Origin: Arachis hypogaea
Lineage: Eukaryota > Streptophyta > Magnoliopsida > Fabales > Fabaceae
NCBI RefSeq assembly: GCF_003086295.3
Contig: NC_092054.1
Span: forward strand, 14,829,878 to 14,893,877
Length of the DNA stretch: 64,000 nucleotides
Direction of reading: 5' to 3'
Below are positions 33,884 to 48,300 of this stretch, piece after piece; positions within the stretch are counted from its first letter, which is position 1, and each line of letters starts with the position of its first letter. The notes beneath the pieces were generated by a model, which made no database searches, was not told the DNA's origin, and saw only the letters and a program-made list of their open reading frames with translations. The translations under genes were made by a program, and so were the position numbers.

Positions 33884-36800
33884 TGTAACACCCTACCATA
33901 CAGAGACTTATGCTTAAGTCATAATTCAGAGATGGCAAGGTATTACGACCTCTAAAACAAAAATTTAGTACGTATAGTAGTATGAATGATTGATTATAAC
34001 TAGGAGCCTTGTAGAAAAAAGGGATAAACAAAAACCGCAACTCGAAAGCGCAACACTCCGATCACTAACACAACGAGCAAAGGATAAGCTAACGCAAGAT
34101 CATATATATAAAGAGTATCAAAAACAGGAATATCAAGACTCAAAATCCGGCTGCGAAGGTAACCGGTTCGAGCATAGCAATATATACATATAATAAAATA
34201 AGGAAAACCCCAAGGAAAACCCAAAGGGACATAAATACCGAAAACCTAATCTCCAAAATCCCCTCTAGAAGGAGTCATCACAGTTTGTATTATTTAATGG
34301 AGATAAAAGTATCTAAACAAGATATATAAATCAAGATAGAGTCCCGAGAACAAGAATCTTCGCTAATCCCGAAGTCCCCAGCATGCCTCAACGAGAAGCC
34401 TCGCGTCCTGCATCTGAAAACCACAAAATCCGCATGGGTGAGAACCAGAGGTTCCCAGTACGGTAACAGCTTCCACATATATAATACATAATAATAGAGG
34501 AAAGCCGAAGGCAATCCTAGAACTTCCTCCAGGAAATATCAAAGCTTATAAACAAGCTAAACCGTAAGCGGCAACTAACTAAAGATCCTTCAGTCTAACT
34601 AATACTTCCCTTTCTACTTCCTTCAGACCTCCCAACAACCAGCAGGAGTATAATATAGCAAACACAGTTATATCAGACAAGAGATTTACAAATAGGAACA
34701 AATAAGGCATTTAGGCAATTAGCAAGTAATATGCAGTCAAATAGGCAATCTCAAACAATTCATGTAGTATGCTTATGATGCATGCCTGTCCCTAGTGGCT
34801 GATGATATCATCTGTCGGTTATAGAGCCAACCCGACAAGTCCTGGTAGCTAGCCATTGGACTGTCCCTCTGTCGTGCATCCCCAACTCGAGTTATACTCA
34901 TCATAAACTTGATCATAATCATGATCCATATCCATCACCCTCACTGGTGAATATTTATCCATCACCATCACTGGTGAATATTTATGGGGGCGAGCTCATC
35001 CGGGCCTTTCACAGTGCCCGGCCACACTTACGACATAGGGTCAAAAGAGCTTCGAGTCTCAACCTGGAGCACATGGTGGCTAGCCATTGCTACTACCCAG
35101 GGAAACCCTCATCTCCAATGGTGGAAGTGCAAACCTTCACAATTCAATCAACATCATATATGCATTTATACTTGGCCATAAACATGGCTCCGCCGTAACA
35201 CGGCAATAATCTAGCCATCCGGCTCACGGTTAAATCCATAACCAGCCAATTCATTAACAATTACGGCCCTTCGGCCCATGGCACAACAAGCACTTCCACC
35301 GCCATTATCCGCATCTCACATAATCATCTTTGATCCTCAATGATCATTCATTTTTCCCTTGCTTCACTCGCAAGTTACCACATTCACTAGCCCTTTTTCT
35401 CATGCTAGGCATATCATAATGATTTAAGACATAAGTGGTGAGATCGGAGGCTTAGAAGTATGAAATTTGGCTTTTAAAACTCAAAAATCAACTTTGGGAT
35501 GAAAACAGGTCCACGCGTACGCGCACTCCACGCGCACGCGTGGATGGCGCTTTCTCGAAGAACGGCGCGTACGCACCAAGTGCGCCTACGCGCGAGGGGT
35601 CATTCTGCTAAAAATTTTCTAAGTTAAAAGCTGCAGAATTTACAAATTCAAACCTCAATCTTCCGACGGACATAACTTCCTCATTTTAAATCGTTTTTCA
35701 CTCGTTCTTCGAACGGCATGGACATCCCGGATCCAATTTCATTTCTAAACAGATTTGGCACAAATCAAAGATCCGTAGTCCAAGTTATGTCCCGTCAAAG
35801 TATGCCCAAAAACCATGTTTTTATACAAAACCACAAGGTGCCATTTTCAAAACAAGCCACTTTCAACTCTTTTCAAAATCAATCAAACATGCCAATTTCA
35901 ATCCTTCTCTTTGAAATCATTCAAAATGTACCAAAATCAACAACAAACCATCCTCAACTCACACATTGACACTTTACCAAGGTTTCCAAAACCACATCCA
36001 ACCATTTTAACACTTCTCAATCAAATGGCTAAAGGACAAACACAATATCATGTCATACATCCTTCCTCATCCCAATTTCCAATAATACCATTTCCAATTA
36101 ACCATCATTATACATAATCAACATCATACTCACCATCAACATGGTACCACCCATCAATTCAACCTCACTCATCCATCAAGCATATATCACAACATGCATT
36201 TCTCATATTTCACACAATCAAGGCATCAATATTCATAATCACATATATGAACACATCATATATTTCAACCATTCAACAACACCAACAATTCAATGCCTAT
36301 CTTAGGGCCTCTAGCCTAAGTATTTCCTACCACATTACATATTAGATACGGGAAACTAAAACCATACCTTAGCCGATTCCCCAAGCTCAACCGGAGCACT
36401 TCCAAACCACTTGTCCACAAGCTCTCAAGGTATCAACACCTCCAAGAACAGATTTTATCACACAAAACCCTCTTCCAAGCTTTCCAAAATCACCAATCAA
36501 GCTCCAATATTCACATATACACAACCTAAGCCACAATCATCATACCCATACACAACATCTCAATACCCAAACATCATAGAACAACAAATTATACTAGGGT
36601 TGAGAATCTTACCACACCCAAGGTCCAAGGAGACAAGATTAACCTTCTCCTTCAAGAGAGTTGGGTCCTATAACATCAAAGAACCCAAAATCTCAACATT
36701 TTTGCTCATGAAACTCGAAATCAAGGGCTGGAATTTCGAACAGTAAAACATGGCTTACCTCAAGATTGATTGTATGGGTTTTGTAGAGCTCTCCGCGGTG

Positions 36801-37183
36801 AACGCGTGGCCGCAAACGGAGCGGCAATCGGAGCTCTAGATCAAAAGTTATGGTGGTTTGAAGATCAAGTGAGAGAAGGAAGTTGAGAGAGTGTTCTTCC
36901 CCCTTCCATCTCAATTTTCAGCGTGTTTTGGTGTTGTGTGAGGAGAGAGAGTGCTGAAAACTAGGGTTTTGGTTTAGTTATTTTGGGCCAAGGGCCCACT
37001 TTGGGTCCGGTTGGTCCGGTTTGGCCCGTTCGGTCCAATCTTGGTCCGATTTCTATAAAATTGGTACCGAAATTCTCGTCTCAATTTCCTCTATCACATT
37101 TAGCCATAAAAATAATATTTTTGGCTTTCTAGAATAAATTCTCATTTATGGGTTAATTAGCCATTAATTAACCGGGTCTTACA
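33884..37183 (-). repeat. 3' LTR of the gypsy element
   Basis: Plus-strand left LTR, 3300 bp, the 3' LTR because gag-pol is on the minus strand. It starts TGTAACACCC and ends GGGTCTTACA. It holds a tandem pair of about 27 bp with CACTGGTGAATATTTAT at about 34930-34985 and a CpG-rich cluster of CGCGTACGCG-like palindromes at about 35512-35592. Open frames inside are not genes. Confidence 0.95.
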
Positions 37184-37199
37184 TTCTACCCACCTAATT
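37184..37199 (-). other. Polypurine-like tract of the gypsy element
   Basis: The minus strand reads AATTAGGTGGGTAGAA directly before the 3' LTR, in the position where plus-strand DNA synthesis is primed. Confidence 0.65.
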
Positions 37200-37225
37200 G
37201 GGAATTTTGCCCACAAAATTCAAAT

Positions 37226-40200
37226 TCAATTACCTGAGAATAAGTGCGGGTAATCCGTTCGTATCTCCGACTCAAGTTCCCAAGTGTGTTCTTCAACACC
37301 GCCTCGACTCCAAGCCACTTTGACTAATGAAACCTCTTTTCCACGCAATCGTTTGATACTAGTATCGTCAATTCTAAGTGGAGCCACTGGAAGCGTCAAA
37401 TCTTCTCTTAACTGAACTGATTCAGTTTCTAACACATGGCTAGCATTAGGAGTGTACTTCCGAAGCTGTGACACGTGAAACACATCGTGCAGGTTCGAAA
37501 GATGAGGTGGTAGAGCCACCCGATACGCCACCGGCCCAATCCTCTCCAGGATCTGAAATGGACCAATGTATCGAGGATTCAACTTCTTTGCTTTAATCGC
37601 TCTACCTACTCCTGTGGTCGGAGTAACCTTCAGGAAAACATGATCTCCTTCCTCAAATTCCAAGGGCTTCCGCCTCTGATCGGCGTAACTCTTTTGGCGA
37701 CTCTGCGCCGTAAGCATCCTGTCTCGGATTTTCTTGACTTGTTCAGTGGTTTCAGCTATCATTTCTGGCCCCAACAAGCCTTTCTCTCCAGCTTCATACC
37801 AACATAGTGGAGATTGACATTTCCTCCCATACAATGCCTCATACGGAGCCATTCCGATGCTCGCATGGTAACTATTATTGTATGCAAACTCCACTAACGG
37901 CATATACCGATCCCAACTCGTCGGTTGGTCCAAAACACAAGCTCTCAACATATCCTCTAGTGTTTGGATCGTCCTCTCAGATTGACCATCTGTTTGAGGA
38001 TGGTAAGCTGTACTCAAGCTTAATCGGGTTCCAAAAGCTTTCTGAAATGCACCCCAGAACCTCGAAGTGAAACGAGGATCTCTATCAGAGATTATAGTAG
38101 CAGGTACACCATGGAGTCTCACAATCTCCTTTATGTATAACCGAGCTAGCTCCTCAAGGGTGTAAGTCATCCGAATGGGCAAAAAGTGAGCTGACTTCGT
38201 CAGTCGGTCCACAATCACCCAGATAGCATCAAAACCAGTCCTAGTCCTTGGCAATCCCGACACAAAGTCCATTGCAATACTTTCCCACTTCCATTGCGGA
38301 ACCTCTAAAGGTTGCAACATCCCGGAAGGTCTTTGATGTTCAATCTTTACCTTTTGACAAGTTAAGCACTTTGAAACATATTCCGCCCCATCATTCTTCA
38401 TACCCGGCCACCAAAACATCACCTTTAAATCATGGTACATCTTAGTACTTCCCGGGTGAATGGAGAATCCACTTTTGTGTGCCTCCCTTAAGATATATTG
38501 TCTCAAAGTACCAACATCCGGCACAATGATCCTACCCTTGAATCTCCATAACCCATCTTTTTCTTCCGACACTCTCCACTGTTTTCCTTGCTCGATAGCC
38601 GGTAACACCTTCCATAATGCTTCATCATTTTCATGAGCCTTTAGGAGTTCGGACTTAAAGTCACTTGAGATTTCTAATCGGCTCAAACACAAGTTTCCAG
38701 ATACTTCTCGAGCACCAATTTTTAGACTCTCGAATCCCTTGAGCAACTTCTCCTCTTGAAGCATCATCCAAGACGCATATAACGACTTCCGACTTAACGC
38801 ATCCGCCACTATATTCGCTTTTCCCGGATGGTAATTCAACTCAAAGTCGTAGTCCTTCAATAATTCCATCCACCTCCTTTGCCTCATATTAAGCTCTTTC
38901 TGATCAAAGAGGTATTTCAAACTCTTGTGATCGGAAAAGACTTGGAACTTAACCCCATAGAGATAATGCCTCCACACCTTCAAGGCAAATACGACCGCAG
39001 CGAGTTCCAGATCGTGCGTAGGGTAACTAACTTCATGAGGTCTCAACTGTCGTGAGGCATACGCCACCACATTATGATGCTGCATCAGCACGCACCCTAG
39101 ACCCTTCAACGATGCATCACAGTACACCTCAAAAGACTCGTTCGGCTCAGGTAACACTAACACAGGTGCAGTGGTCAACTTTTTCTTCAATGCCTGAAAG
39201 CTCTCCTCACACTCAGGAGTCCAAACAAACAGAGTGTCTTTGCGAGTTAACTTTGTCAACGGCAAAGCTAATTGCGAAAAGCCTTTGATGAACCTTCGGT
39301 AATAGCCAGCTAAACCCAGAAAACTCCTTATCTCAGTTACTGTGGTTGGTTGCTTCCATTCCATCACAGCCTCCACCTTAGTTGGATCTACGGCTATTCC
39401 CCTCTTACTCACCACGTGACCCAAAAACTTTACCTCATCCTTCCAAAACTCACACTTAGACAATTTCGCATAGAGTTTCTTCTCCTTTAAAATTTGCAAC
39501 ACGGTCCGCAAGTGTTCCGCATGCTCTTCTTCGGTCTTGGAGTAAATTAGTATGTCGTCAATGAAGACAACAACGAATTTATCCAGAAACGGACGGAACA
39601 CTCTATTCATGTAATCCATAAACACTGCAGGAGCGTTCGTCAACCCAAAAGACATTACAGTATACTCGAAATGACCATAACGAGTCCTGAAAGCAGTCTT
39701 AGGGATATCCTCACCCCTCACCCTTATCTGGTGATAACCGGATCGCAAATCGATCTTGGAGAAAACCCCAGCTCCTTGTAATTGATCCATGAGATCATCA
39801 ATCCTCGGCAATGGGTATTTATTCTTTATGGTGACCTTGTTCAGCTGCCTGTAATCCACACAGAGCCGCATACTTCCATCTTTCTTCTTTACCAGTAATA
39901 CTGGAGCACCCCACGGGGAAACACTTGGTCGGATAAAGTTCTTACCCAACAATTCCTCTAACTGAGACTTTAGCTCGGCCATCTCTAACGGTGACATCCT
40001 ATAAGGAGCACTTGAGATTGGTCCCGCCCCAGGCACCAACTCAATAGCAAACTCGACCTCTCGGTTAGGTGGAAATTCCTCAATATCATCGGGAAACACT
40101 TCCGGAAACTCACACACTACCGGAATCTGATCCAACTTTTGATCATCACCCGAAACACCAGCGGTTAACAACAGGATACCCTGACATTCGATTCCAGAAC

Positions 40201-41704
40201 AGTTCACCATCATCGAATTCAAGTAATAATTATTCACCACGACCGGCCCTTCTGTATCTTCCGGCATAAAGTACACCGACTTTGTAGAACAATCAAGCAG
40301 GACATGGTTCTCAGATAACCAGTCCAATCCCAAGATAAGATCAAGACCGATCATCGGCAAGCAGATTAAATTATGGACAAAATCACGCTGCTTGAACCTG
40401 AACAAAACTTTCGGGCATCCTAGCCTAGTTACCATGGCTTCATGGGTAGCATTATGTACCTTTAGGTCATAACCTAAGGTTACGATCTTCAATCCTAACT
40501 CATGGGCTTTCTCAAATGCAATAAATGAATGCGATGCTCCCGAATCAAATAAAGCATTTAAAGTTTGACCAGCCATTTCACAATTACCTCGAATGAGTGT
40601 CTCAGATCCTTCTGCACCCACAGCTGAGGTGGTGAACACCCGACCAGTCTGTTGTGCTTTCCCAGCACCTTGCTTTTGCTTCTCTGGACAACTTGCGGCT
40701 TTATGCCCCGCCTTTCCACAATTGTAGCACAAACCCCATCCGGCCTTGCATGGTACTCCCGGATGGTGACTCCCACACCTAGTACAAGCTTGATCATTCT
40801 GAGGCTGCTTCCCAAACCTTTTCCCTTGGGAGTAGTTGTTGTTGGGCCTCCTAAAAGAACCTCCCCTCTTGAAAGACAGACCTCTAGGTGCAAAGCTCTT
40901 CCCTCGGTTCTGTGGAAATGATCCTTTGTGACTTCCTTTCTCAGCGGCTGCCCTCTTCACACACTCTTCAGCAACCCTACACTTGTTCACCAATTCGGAG
41001 AAAGTCCTAATCTCCATTGGCCCCACCGAACCGAAAATATCACTCCGGAGTCCTCCCTTGTACTTAACACACTTCCATTCCTCATATTCCACCGGAGTCC
41101 CTTGACACATACGAGAGAATCTGAACAACTCCTCAAACTTGTCGGTATACTCAGATACGGACATAGTACCCTGCTTCAGCTGCAACAATTCAAGCTCCTT
41201 GGCCGTCCTAGCAGAAGTCGGAAAGTACTTCTTATAGAACTCCTCTTGGAAGACATCCCAGGTGATATAATCATCACCCTGCTGCAGAAGACGACGGATA
41301 CCTTGCCACCAATGCGACGCTTCACCTGTGAGCATATAGGTAGCGAACTCGACACGCTGTCCTTCAGGTACCACTTGTGCTTGCAGTGCTCGCTCTATAG
41401 CCTGAAACCATGTATCGGCCTCAGTCGGGCTAGTAGTTCCCTTGAACTTAGGTGGATTAACCTTCAAAAAGTTCGCCAGTGTCATCGGGCCTTGAACTCC
41501 ACCTCCGTCATTACCATGGTTGTTCATCTGTTGACCAAGAGCCTCAGCAGTGGCTTGCATAGCAGCAGCCATATTCTCCAACGCAGTCATAAAGTTCAAC
41601 GGGTCATTAGGGTTAGTGTCCGGCGCACGAGCATTAGTACGACCCCTCCCACGGCCTCTACCGCGTCCACGAGGCGCCATCTGGTTCCTATACACACCAA
41701 ACAA
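37226..41704 (-). CDS. Gag-pol polyprotein of the Tekay/Del-type gypsy element
   Basis: One open frame of 1492 codons. The likely start is Met9 ([12 protein letters not shown]). Order of domains: Gag (about 80-250, with HWWQGIRR), CCHC zinc knuckle C326/C329/H334/C339, aspartic protease D387-S-G, reverse transcriptase (about 560-780) with FIDD at 714-717, RNase H with D863, E900, D925 and D968, integrase zinc finger (H1076, H1083, C1113, C1116), integrase core D1146, D1207 and E1243 (35 residues between the last two), and a C-terminal chromodomain-like segment at about 1440-1490 ([18 protein letters not shown]). All catalytic residues are present and no stop or frameshift is seen, so it is potentially active. 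It copies the element through RNA in cytoplasmic particles and integrates the DNA in the nucleus. The plus-strand frames across it are shadows. Confidence 0.97.
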   Translation of the reverse strand: MFGVYRNQMAPRGRGRGRGRGRTNARAPDTNPNDPLNFMTALENMAAAMQATAEALGQQMNNHGNDGGGVQGPMTLANFLKVNPPKFKGTTSPTEADTWFQAIERALQAQVVPEGQRVEFATYMLTGEASHWWQGIRRLLQQGDDYITWDVFQEEFYKKYFPTSARTAKELELLQLKQGTMSVSEYTDKFEELFRFSRMCQGTPVEYEEWKCVKYKGGLRSDIFGSVGPMEIRTFSELVNKCRVAEECVKRAAAEKGSHKGSFPQNRGKSFAPRGLSFKRGGSFRRPNNNYSQGKRFGKQPQNDQACTRCGSHHPGVPCKAGWGLCYNCGKAGHKAASCPEKQKQGAGKAQQTGRVFTTSAVGAEGSETLIRGNCEMAGQTLNALFDSGASHSFIAFEKAHELGLKIVTLGYDLKVHNATHEAMVTRLGCPKVLFRFKQRDFVHNLICLPMIGLDLILGLDWLSENHVLLDCSTKSVYFMPEDTEGPVVVNNYYLNSMMVNCSGIECQGILLLTAGVSGDDQKLDQIPVVCEFPEVFPDDIEEFPPNREVEFAIELVPGAGPISSAPYRMSPLEMAELKSQLEELLGKNFIRPSVSPWGAPVLLVKKKDGSMRLCVDYRQLNKVTIKNKYPLPRIDDLMDQLQGAGVFSKIDLRSGYHQIRVRGEDIPKTAFRTRYGHFEYTVMSFGLTNAPAVFMDYMNRVFRPFLDKFVVVFIDDILIYSKTEEEHAEHLRTVLQILKEKKLYAKLSKCEFWKDEVKFLGHVVSKRGIAVDPTKVEAVMEWKQPTTVTEIRSFLGLAGYYRRFIKGFSQLALPLTKLTRKDTLFVWTPECEESFQALKKKLTTAPVLVLPEPNESFEVYCDASLKGLGCVLMQHHNVVAYASRQLRPHEVSYPTHDLELAAVVFALKVWRHYLYGVKFQVFSDHKSLKYLFDQKELNMRQRRWMELLKDYDFELNYHPGKANIVADALSRKSLYASWMMLQEEKLLKGFESLKIGAREVSGNLCLSRLEISSDFKSELLKAHENDEALWKVLPAIEQGKQWRVSEEKDGLWRFKGRIIVPDVGTLRQYILREAHKSGFSIHPGSTKMYHDLKVMFWWPGMKNDGAEYVSKCLTCQKVKIEHQRPSGMLQPLEVPQWKWESIAMDFVSGLPRTRTGFDAIWVIVDRLTKSAHFLPIRMTYTLEELARLYIKEIVRLHGVPATIISDRDPRFTSRFWGAFQKAFGTRLSLSTAYHPQTDGQSERTIQTLEDMLRACVLDQPTSWDRYMPLVEFAYNNSYHASIGMAPYEALYGRKCQSPLCWYEAGEKGLLGPEMIAETTEQVKKIRDRMLTAQSRQKSYADQRRKPLEFEEGDHVFLKVTPTTGVGRAIKAKKLNPRYIGPFQILERIGPVAYRVALPPHLSNLHDVFHVSQLRKYTPNASHVLETESVQLREDLTLPVAPLRIDDTSIKRLRGKEVSLVKVAWSRGGVEEHTWELESEIRTDYPHLFSGN

Positions 41705-41882
41705 TCGATATTAAGTTGATCAGTCTCAATATCGGAAGTTTAGTACTTTAAAGTCCCAAATGCATGATCATGAACGTTTATGCCAACTATATCAAGTAGA
41801 TATACTAACAGCACATAACACACATACAGAGAATGCACAGAAGCATAGTCAGTCCATTCCTCAGGCTCTACAGGAGCGAACT

Positions 41883-41894
41883 GCTCTGATACCA
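41883..41894 (-). other. Primer-binding site of the gypsy element
   Basis: The minus strand reads TGGTATCAGAGC three bases inside the 5' LTR, complementary to the 3' end of plant initiator methionine tRNA. Confidence 0.9.
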
Positions 41895-41897
41895 TAA

Positions 41898-44800
41898 TGT
41901 AACACCCTACCATACAGAGACTTATGCTTAAGTCATAATTCAGAGATGGCAAGGTATTACGACCTCTAAAACAAAAATTTAGTACGTATAGTAGTATGAA
42001 TGATTGATTATAACTAGGAGCCTTGTAGAAAAAAGGGATAAACAAAAACCGCAACTCGAAAGCGCAACACTCCGATCACTAACACAACGAGCAAAGGATA
42101 AGCTAACGCAAGATCATATATATAAAGAGTATCAAAAACAGGAATATCAAGACTCAAAATCCGGCTGCGAAGGTAACCGGTTCGAGCATAGCAATATATA
42201 CATATAATAAAATAAGGAAAACCCCAAGGAAAACCCAAAGGGACATAAATACCGAAAACCTAATCTCCAAAATCCCCTCTAGAAGGAGTCATCACAGTTT
42301 GTATTATTTAATGGAGATAAAAGTATCTAAACAAGATATATAAATCAAGATAGAGTCCCGAGAACAAGAATCTTCGCTAATCCCGAAGTCCCCAGCATGC
42401 CTCAACGAGAAGCCTCGCGTCCTGCATCTGAAAACCACAAAATCCGCATGGGTGAGAACCAGAGGTCCCCAGTACGGTAACAGCTTCCACATATATAATA
42501 CATAATAATAGAGGAAAGCCGAAGGCAATCCTAGAACTTCCTCCAGGAAATATCAAAGCTTATAAACAAGCTAAACCGTAAGCGGCAACTAACTAAAGAT
42601 CCTTCAGTCTAACTAATACTTCCCTTTCTACTTCCTTCAGACCTCCCAACAACCAGCAGGAGTATAATATAGCAAACACAGTTATATCAGACAAGAGATT
42701 TACAAATAGGAACAAATAAGGCATTTAGGCAATTAGCAAGTAATATGCAGTCAAATAGGCAATCTCAAACAATTCATGTAGTATGCTTATGATGCATGCC
42801 TGTCCCTAGTGGCTGATGATATCATCTGTCGGTTATAGAGCCAACCCGACAAGTCCTGGTAGCTAGCCATTGGACTGTCCCTCTGTCGTGCATCCCCAAC
42901 TCGAGTTATACTCATCATAAACTTGATCATAATCATGATCCATATCCATCACCCTCACTGGTGAATATTTATCCATCACCATCACTGGTGAATATTTATG
43001 GGGGCGAGCTCATCCGGGCCTTTCACAGTGCCCGGCCACACTTACGACATAGGGTCAAAAGAGCTTCGAGTCTCAACCTGGAGCACATGGTGGCTAGCCA
43101 TTGCTACTACCCAGGGAAACCCTCATCTCCAATGGTGGAAGTGCAAACCTTCACAATTCAATCAACATCATATATGCATTTATACTTGGCCATAAACATG
43201 GCTCCGCCGTAACACGGCAATAATCTAGCCATCCGGCTCACGGTTAAATCCATAACCAGCCAATTCATTAACAATTACGGCCCTTCGGCCCATGGCACAA
43301 CAAGCACTTCCACCGCCATTATCCGCATCTCACATAATCATCTTTGATCCTCAATGATCATTCATTTTTCCCTTGCTTCACTCGCAAGTTACCACATTCA
43401 CTAGCCCTTTTTCTCATGCTAGGCATATCATAATGATTTAAGACATAAGTGGTGAGATCGGAGGCTTAGAAGTATGAAATTTGGCTTTTAAAACTCAAAA
43501 ATCAACTTTGGGATGAAAACAGGTCCACGCGTACGCGCACTCCACGCGCACGCGTGGATGGCGCTTTCTCGAAGAACGGCGCGTACGCACCAAGTGCGCC
43601 TACGCGCGAGGGGTCATTCTGCTAAAAATTTTCTAAGTTAAAAGCTGCAGAATTTACAGATTCAAACCCCAATCTTCCGACGGACATAACTTCCTCATTT
43701 TAAATCGTTTTTCACTCGTTCTTCGAACGGCATGGACATCCCGGATCCAATTTCATTTCTAAACAGATTTGGCACAAATCAAAGATCCGTAGTCCAAGTT
43801 ATGTCCCGTCAAAGTATGCCCAAAAACCATGTTTTTATACAAAACCACAAGGTGCCATTTTCAAAACAAGCCACTTTCAACTCTTTTCAAAATCAATCAA
43901 ACATGCCAATTTCAATCCTTCTCTTTGAAATCATTCAAAATGTACCAAAATCAACAACAAGCCATCCTCAACTCACACATTGACACTTTACCAAGGTTTC
44001 CAAAACCACATCCAACCATTTTAACACTTCTCAATCAAATGGCTAAAGGACAAACACAATATCATGTCATACATCCTTCCTCATCCCAATTTCCAATAAT
44101 ACCATTTCCAATTAACCATCATTATACATAATCAACATCATACTCACCATCAACATGGTACCACCCATCAATTCAACCTCACTCATCCATCAAGCATATA
44201 TCACAACATGCATTTCTCATATTTCACACAATCAAGGCATCAATATTCATAATCACATATATGAACACATCATATATTTCAACCATTCAACAACACCAAC
44301 AATTCAATGCCTATCTTAGGGCCTCTAGCCTAAGTATTTCCTACCACATTACATATTAGATACGGGAAACTAAAACCATACCTTAGCCGATTCCCCAAGC
44401 TCAACCGGAGCACTTCCAAACCACTTGTCCACAAGCTCTCAAGGTATCAACACCTCCAAGAACAGATTTTATCACACAAAACCCTCTTCCAAGCTTTCCA
44501 AAATCACCAATCAAGCTCCAATATTCACATATACACAACCTAAGCCACAATCATCATACCCATACACAACATCTCAATACCCAAACATCATAGAACAACA
44601 AATTATACTAGGGTTGAGAATCTTACCACACCCAAGGTCCAAGGAGACAAGATTAACCTTCTCCTTCAAGAGAGTTGGGTCCTATAACATCAAAGAACCC
44701 AAAATCTCAACATTTTTGCTCATGAAACTCGAAATCAAGGGCTGGAATTTCGAACAGTAAAACGTGGCTTACCTCAAGATTGATTGTATGGGTTTTGTAG

Positions 44801-45197
44801 AGCTCTCCGCGGTGAACGCGTGGCCGCAAACGGAGCGGCAATCGGAGCTCTAGATCAAAAGTTATGGTGGTTTGAAGATCAAGTGAGAGAAGGAAGTTGA
44901 GAGAGTGTTCTTCCCCCTTCCATCTCAATTTTCAGCGTGTTTTGGTGTTGTGTGAGGAGAGAGAGTGCTGAAAACTAGGGTTTTGGTTTAGTTATGTTGG
45001 GCCAAGGGCCCAATTTGGGTCCGGTTGGTCCGGTTTGGCCCGTTCGGTCCAATCTTGGTCCGATTTCTATAAAATTGGTACCGAAATTCTCGTCTCAATT
45101 TCCTCTATCACATTTAGCCATAAAAATAATATTTTTGGCTTTCTAGAATAAATTCTCATTTATGGGTTAATTAGCCATTAATTAACCGGGTCTTACA
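41898..45197 (-). repeat. 5' LTR of the gypsy element
   Basis: Plus-strand right LTR, 3300 bp, the 5' LTR in element orientation. About seven single-base differences from the other LTR were counted by eye (for example near 42467, 43659 and 44763). It should hold the promoter; no TATA box was assigned with confidence. Confidence 0.95.

Positions 45198-45243
<46 letters not shown>
45198..45243. repeat. ATT microsatellite, right half after gypsy insertion
   Basis: About 14 TTA/ATT units. With 33871-33883 it forms the microsatellite matched by 615-705 in unit A. Confidence 0.9.
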
Positions 45244-45245
<2 letters not shown>

Positions 45246-45337
45246 TTTTATTGTATTCTTAAATATAAAAATCAAATTATAAAAAAATATTAAGTATTGA
45301 TTATAAGAATGCCTAATAGTAAAGGATATATCATTAA

Positions 45338-48300
45338 TGTGAACCCTATTAAAATTAGTGAATAATTAGTTAATAAATTAATTTTTAACAAAAAAAATTA
45401 GAAATGTGAATATTATATTAAATTAGGATAGAGTTCATTAAAACGAGAATTTTGACCCTAATTTTAAAAAATTTGGTCCAAAATTGAGTCGAACAGGCCG
45501 AACCAATTGAACCAGACCCGTGGGCCCAACTCAGCCCACATATCATTAATGAAGCCAGCTTCCCCTCTCTTCTTCCTCTTCATTCACGCTGCACAACTGG
45601 GGAAGAAGAGGGAAAGCTTTTCAACCTAACGCCACAAATCAATCCACCGTAACTTCTTGCTCCGAGTTCCGATCGCCGCACCGTTTGCGGTCACGCATTC
45701 ATCGCCTCGAGCTCTACGAATCTACTGGAACAATTTCATTGGTAACCCACTCTATCATTCCAGTTCTTCTACCCCTTTAATTTCGAAAGTTATAAATACC
45801 TATGTTGAGATTTTGTTTATTTTGGTATTCTAGGTTCGATTTAGCTTGCGGAGCTTATCAGACTTGGATGATTTTGTTCGTAGGTATGGTAAGGATTATT
45901 AACCCTAAGTTAATTTATTGAATTGGTGTATGAGTATTGAATTTTATATATGGATATGTGAATTTGGGTGTATATGTGTTGTGTACATGTGTTAGGTTGT
46001 GTAAAAGTAGTTGAAGCTTGAAATTGTGGACGTTGGAATTTTAGTGTTTTGGTGAATTTTGGACCTTGGAGCTGTGTTGGTTTGGTGATTTTGCCTTGGA
46101 TAATACACGAAAATCAGCTAAGGTATGGTTTAGGTTTCTTGTATTGAATATACAATGTCCTGTGAAAACTTAGGTTAGATGACCATAGAGTAGGTTGGAA
46201 CGTTTGAATGACATGAAATGCTTAATATTATTGTTATTATTGATTGAGTATGATTTGCTGGATGATTGTTGGTTATGATGATATTATATTGTTAGGTGAT
46301 GGGTTGATGGAGGTAATGTGAATAGGTAAAAAAAATGGTGGTGCTATATTGATGATTCTTGTTGATATTGTTGAGAGATTATGTATATGGTTGTTAACTT
46401 GAGGAATGGTTGTATTTGGTAACTCGTGGTGGTTATGGTGTTATGATTAGTAGGTTGGGAGGTGAATGTTATATATGTAATGCTGGGATTGAGATTGGCC
46501 TAATGAAATTGAGGTTTAAAAGTTTTTATAAAATATTGATTTTGGCCTAACTTCGGTGAGCCATAACTCAGCTTGAAGACCCCCAAATGGTTTCATACTT
46601 ATTTTAAATGAAAATTGGGTTTATGAAGTTTAAGCCGTTCGAAGAACGGATGAAAAATGATTTAAAACGAATAAGTTATGTGCGTCAGAAGTTTGGGTCG
46701 AAAATATGGAACTCTGTAGCTTTTTAACTTCACTAAATTTTTTGGAGAAACGTATGCCCACGCGTACGCATGGCTTGGAATTTTCGCGTATACATGCACT
46801 TCATTCGCGAACTGTCATCACTGCCCTTTTTATACGCATACGCGAGTAGACCTATGCGTACGCGAAATGGGCCAGGATGCACGTCCACACGTACGCGAGC
46901 TGGTCTTTTTGTACGCCCACGCATACATGACCTACGCGTACGCGTGGCCCCTATTTCAGCAAATATGGATTTTTGGGTTTTAAACCTAATTTTCAAACTT
47001 CTAAACCTCTATTTTCGTTCTTTCAATCTTAAATCATAAGTAGTGAGCCTAGTGATTAAACGGAGTTAGGAAATAGAGATAACTTGGGGATGAAGAAAAG
47101 GTTAAAAGTGATAAATTATATGAGAAGAATGTGTATGCATGAGAGCGATAAGATGCCATGGCTATGACGAATGATTATGAAATAAATATGGATGGTTATG
47201 AACAGCATATGGATTATGAATTTTTATGTTATCTGAGATACGAGTTTCCCTGGATACATAACCATGACTTGCCACCACGTGTTCCAGGTTAAAACTCGAT
47301 ATTCTGTTGACCTTACGTCGTAAGGGTGACCGGGCACATATAAATTTCCGGGAATGGTAACCCCCATTGAGTAAAAATGAAGTATGATTTATGAATAAAA
47401 GAGAAAAAGCTATGCATAGACGCATGGGGATACGTGACGAGGGACAGTCCAAGGGTTTAGCAAACCGGACTTGTCGGGTTGGCTTGATAACCGACAGATG
47501 AGACTCATCAGCCATAGGACAGGCATGCATCATGTGCATATTGTCTGATTTACTTGTTTATGAACTATTTGGGATTGCCTATGTGACTATAGCCTGCTAT
47601 TTGTTATAACTGTTATCTGTACTACTTGTGAACTACTTGCGTTTGCCTTGTTTTGTTTGTTTGTCTGTGCAAATCATGGGAGACAGAGGTACGGAGGAAA
47701 GGTGGGGAAAGTTCAATATATAGGTTAAGTTTAGTTAGGTTAAGAACCTTTAGATGACCACCTATTTATGGCTTCTGTTTTTAGTTCCTTAAGCTTTACA
47801 TCTGAGTGTTGGTATTCTAGGATTGCCTCTGCCCTCTGGCATTCCCAGGACCTTATATCTTATATGCGTGGCACCTTTACCATGCTGAGAACCTCTGGTT
47901 CTCATCCCATACTATGTTGTTATTTTTCAGATGCAGGTCGAGAGGCACCTCGCTAGGCATCTGGACTTCTGAAGCAGAGTGGTTACTGGGTTTTCTTTTG
48001 ATGTATATTTATGCATATATGTACTTTGTTTCCTCTCCAGACAACCTGTTCTTTTGATCCTCTTAGAGGCTTATGGAGAAATAGGATTTTGTTTATGTAA
48101 ATTTGGATTTTGGACATGTATATATATATATATATGTAAATATTCTCTGGCCAGCCTTGACTTCGCATGCTGCATCAAGAGCTAGTTGTTCTGTATCCTT
48201 GACACTCTAATCTCACTTTCTGTTTACTTATACCAACGATTTTTAGGTTTCTTAGTACGCAAGTAATCCCGTTTCTTGAGCATTGCGTTTTTATTTTCGC

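Larger units (their letters stand above)
33884..45197 (-). mobile_element. Full-length Ty3/gypsy retrotransposon, Tekay/Del type (FIDEL-like)
   Basis: An 11314-bp element with two 3300-bp LTRs (33884-37183 and 41898-45197), TSD TTATT (33879-33883 and 45198-45202), primer-binding site, polypurine-like tract and one uninterrupted gag-pol frame on the minus strand. By eye the LTRs differ at about seven positions, roughly 0.2%, so the insertion is recent. It sits in the ATT microsatellite of unit C; unit A has the empty microsatellite. The combination of long LTRs, single gag-pol ORF, integrase before a chromodomain-like tail and tRNA-iMet priming fits the Tekay/Del chromoviruses. Equating it with peanut FIDEL is inference. 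Confidence 0.95.

Noticed and set aside
34930..34985. Possible CRISPR-like or regulatory tandem repeat in the gypsy LTR
   Set aside because: Only two copies of about 27 bp without spacers; an ordinary tandem duplication inside an LTR.
34947..36746. Several conserved frames repeated identically at 42961-44760
   Set aside because: They lie in the two LTRs of the gypsy element; identity reflects recent LTR origin, not coding constraint.
37807..41719. Plus-strand frames of up to 263 codons
   Set aside because: Shadows of the minus-strand gag-pol gene.
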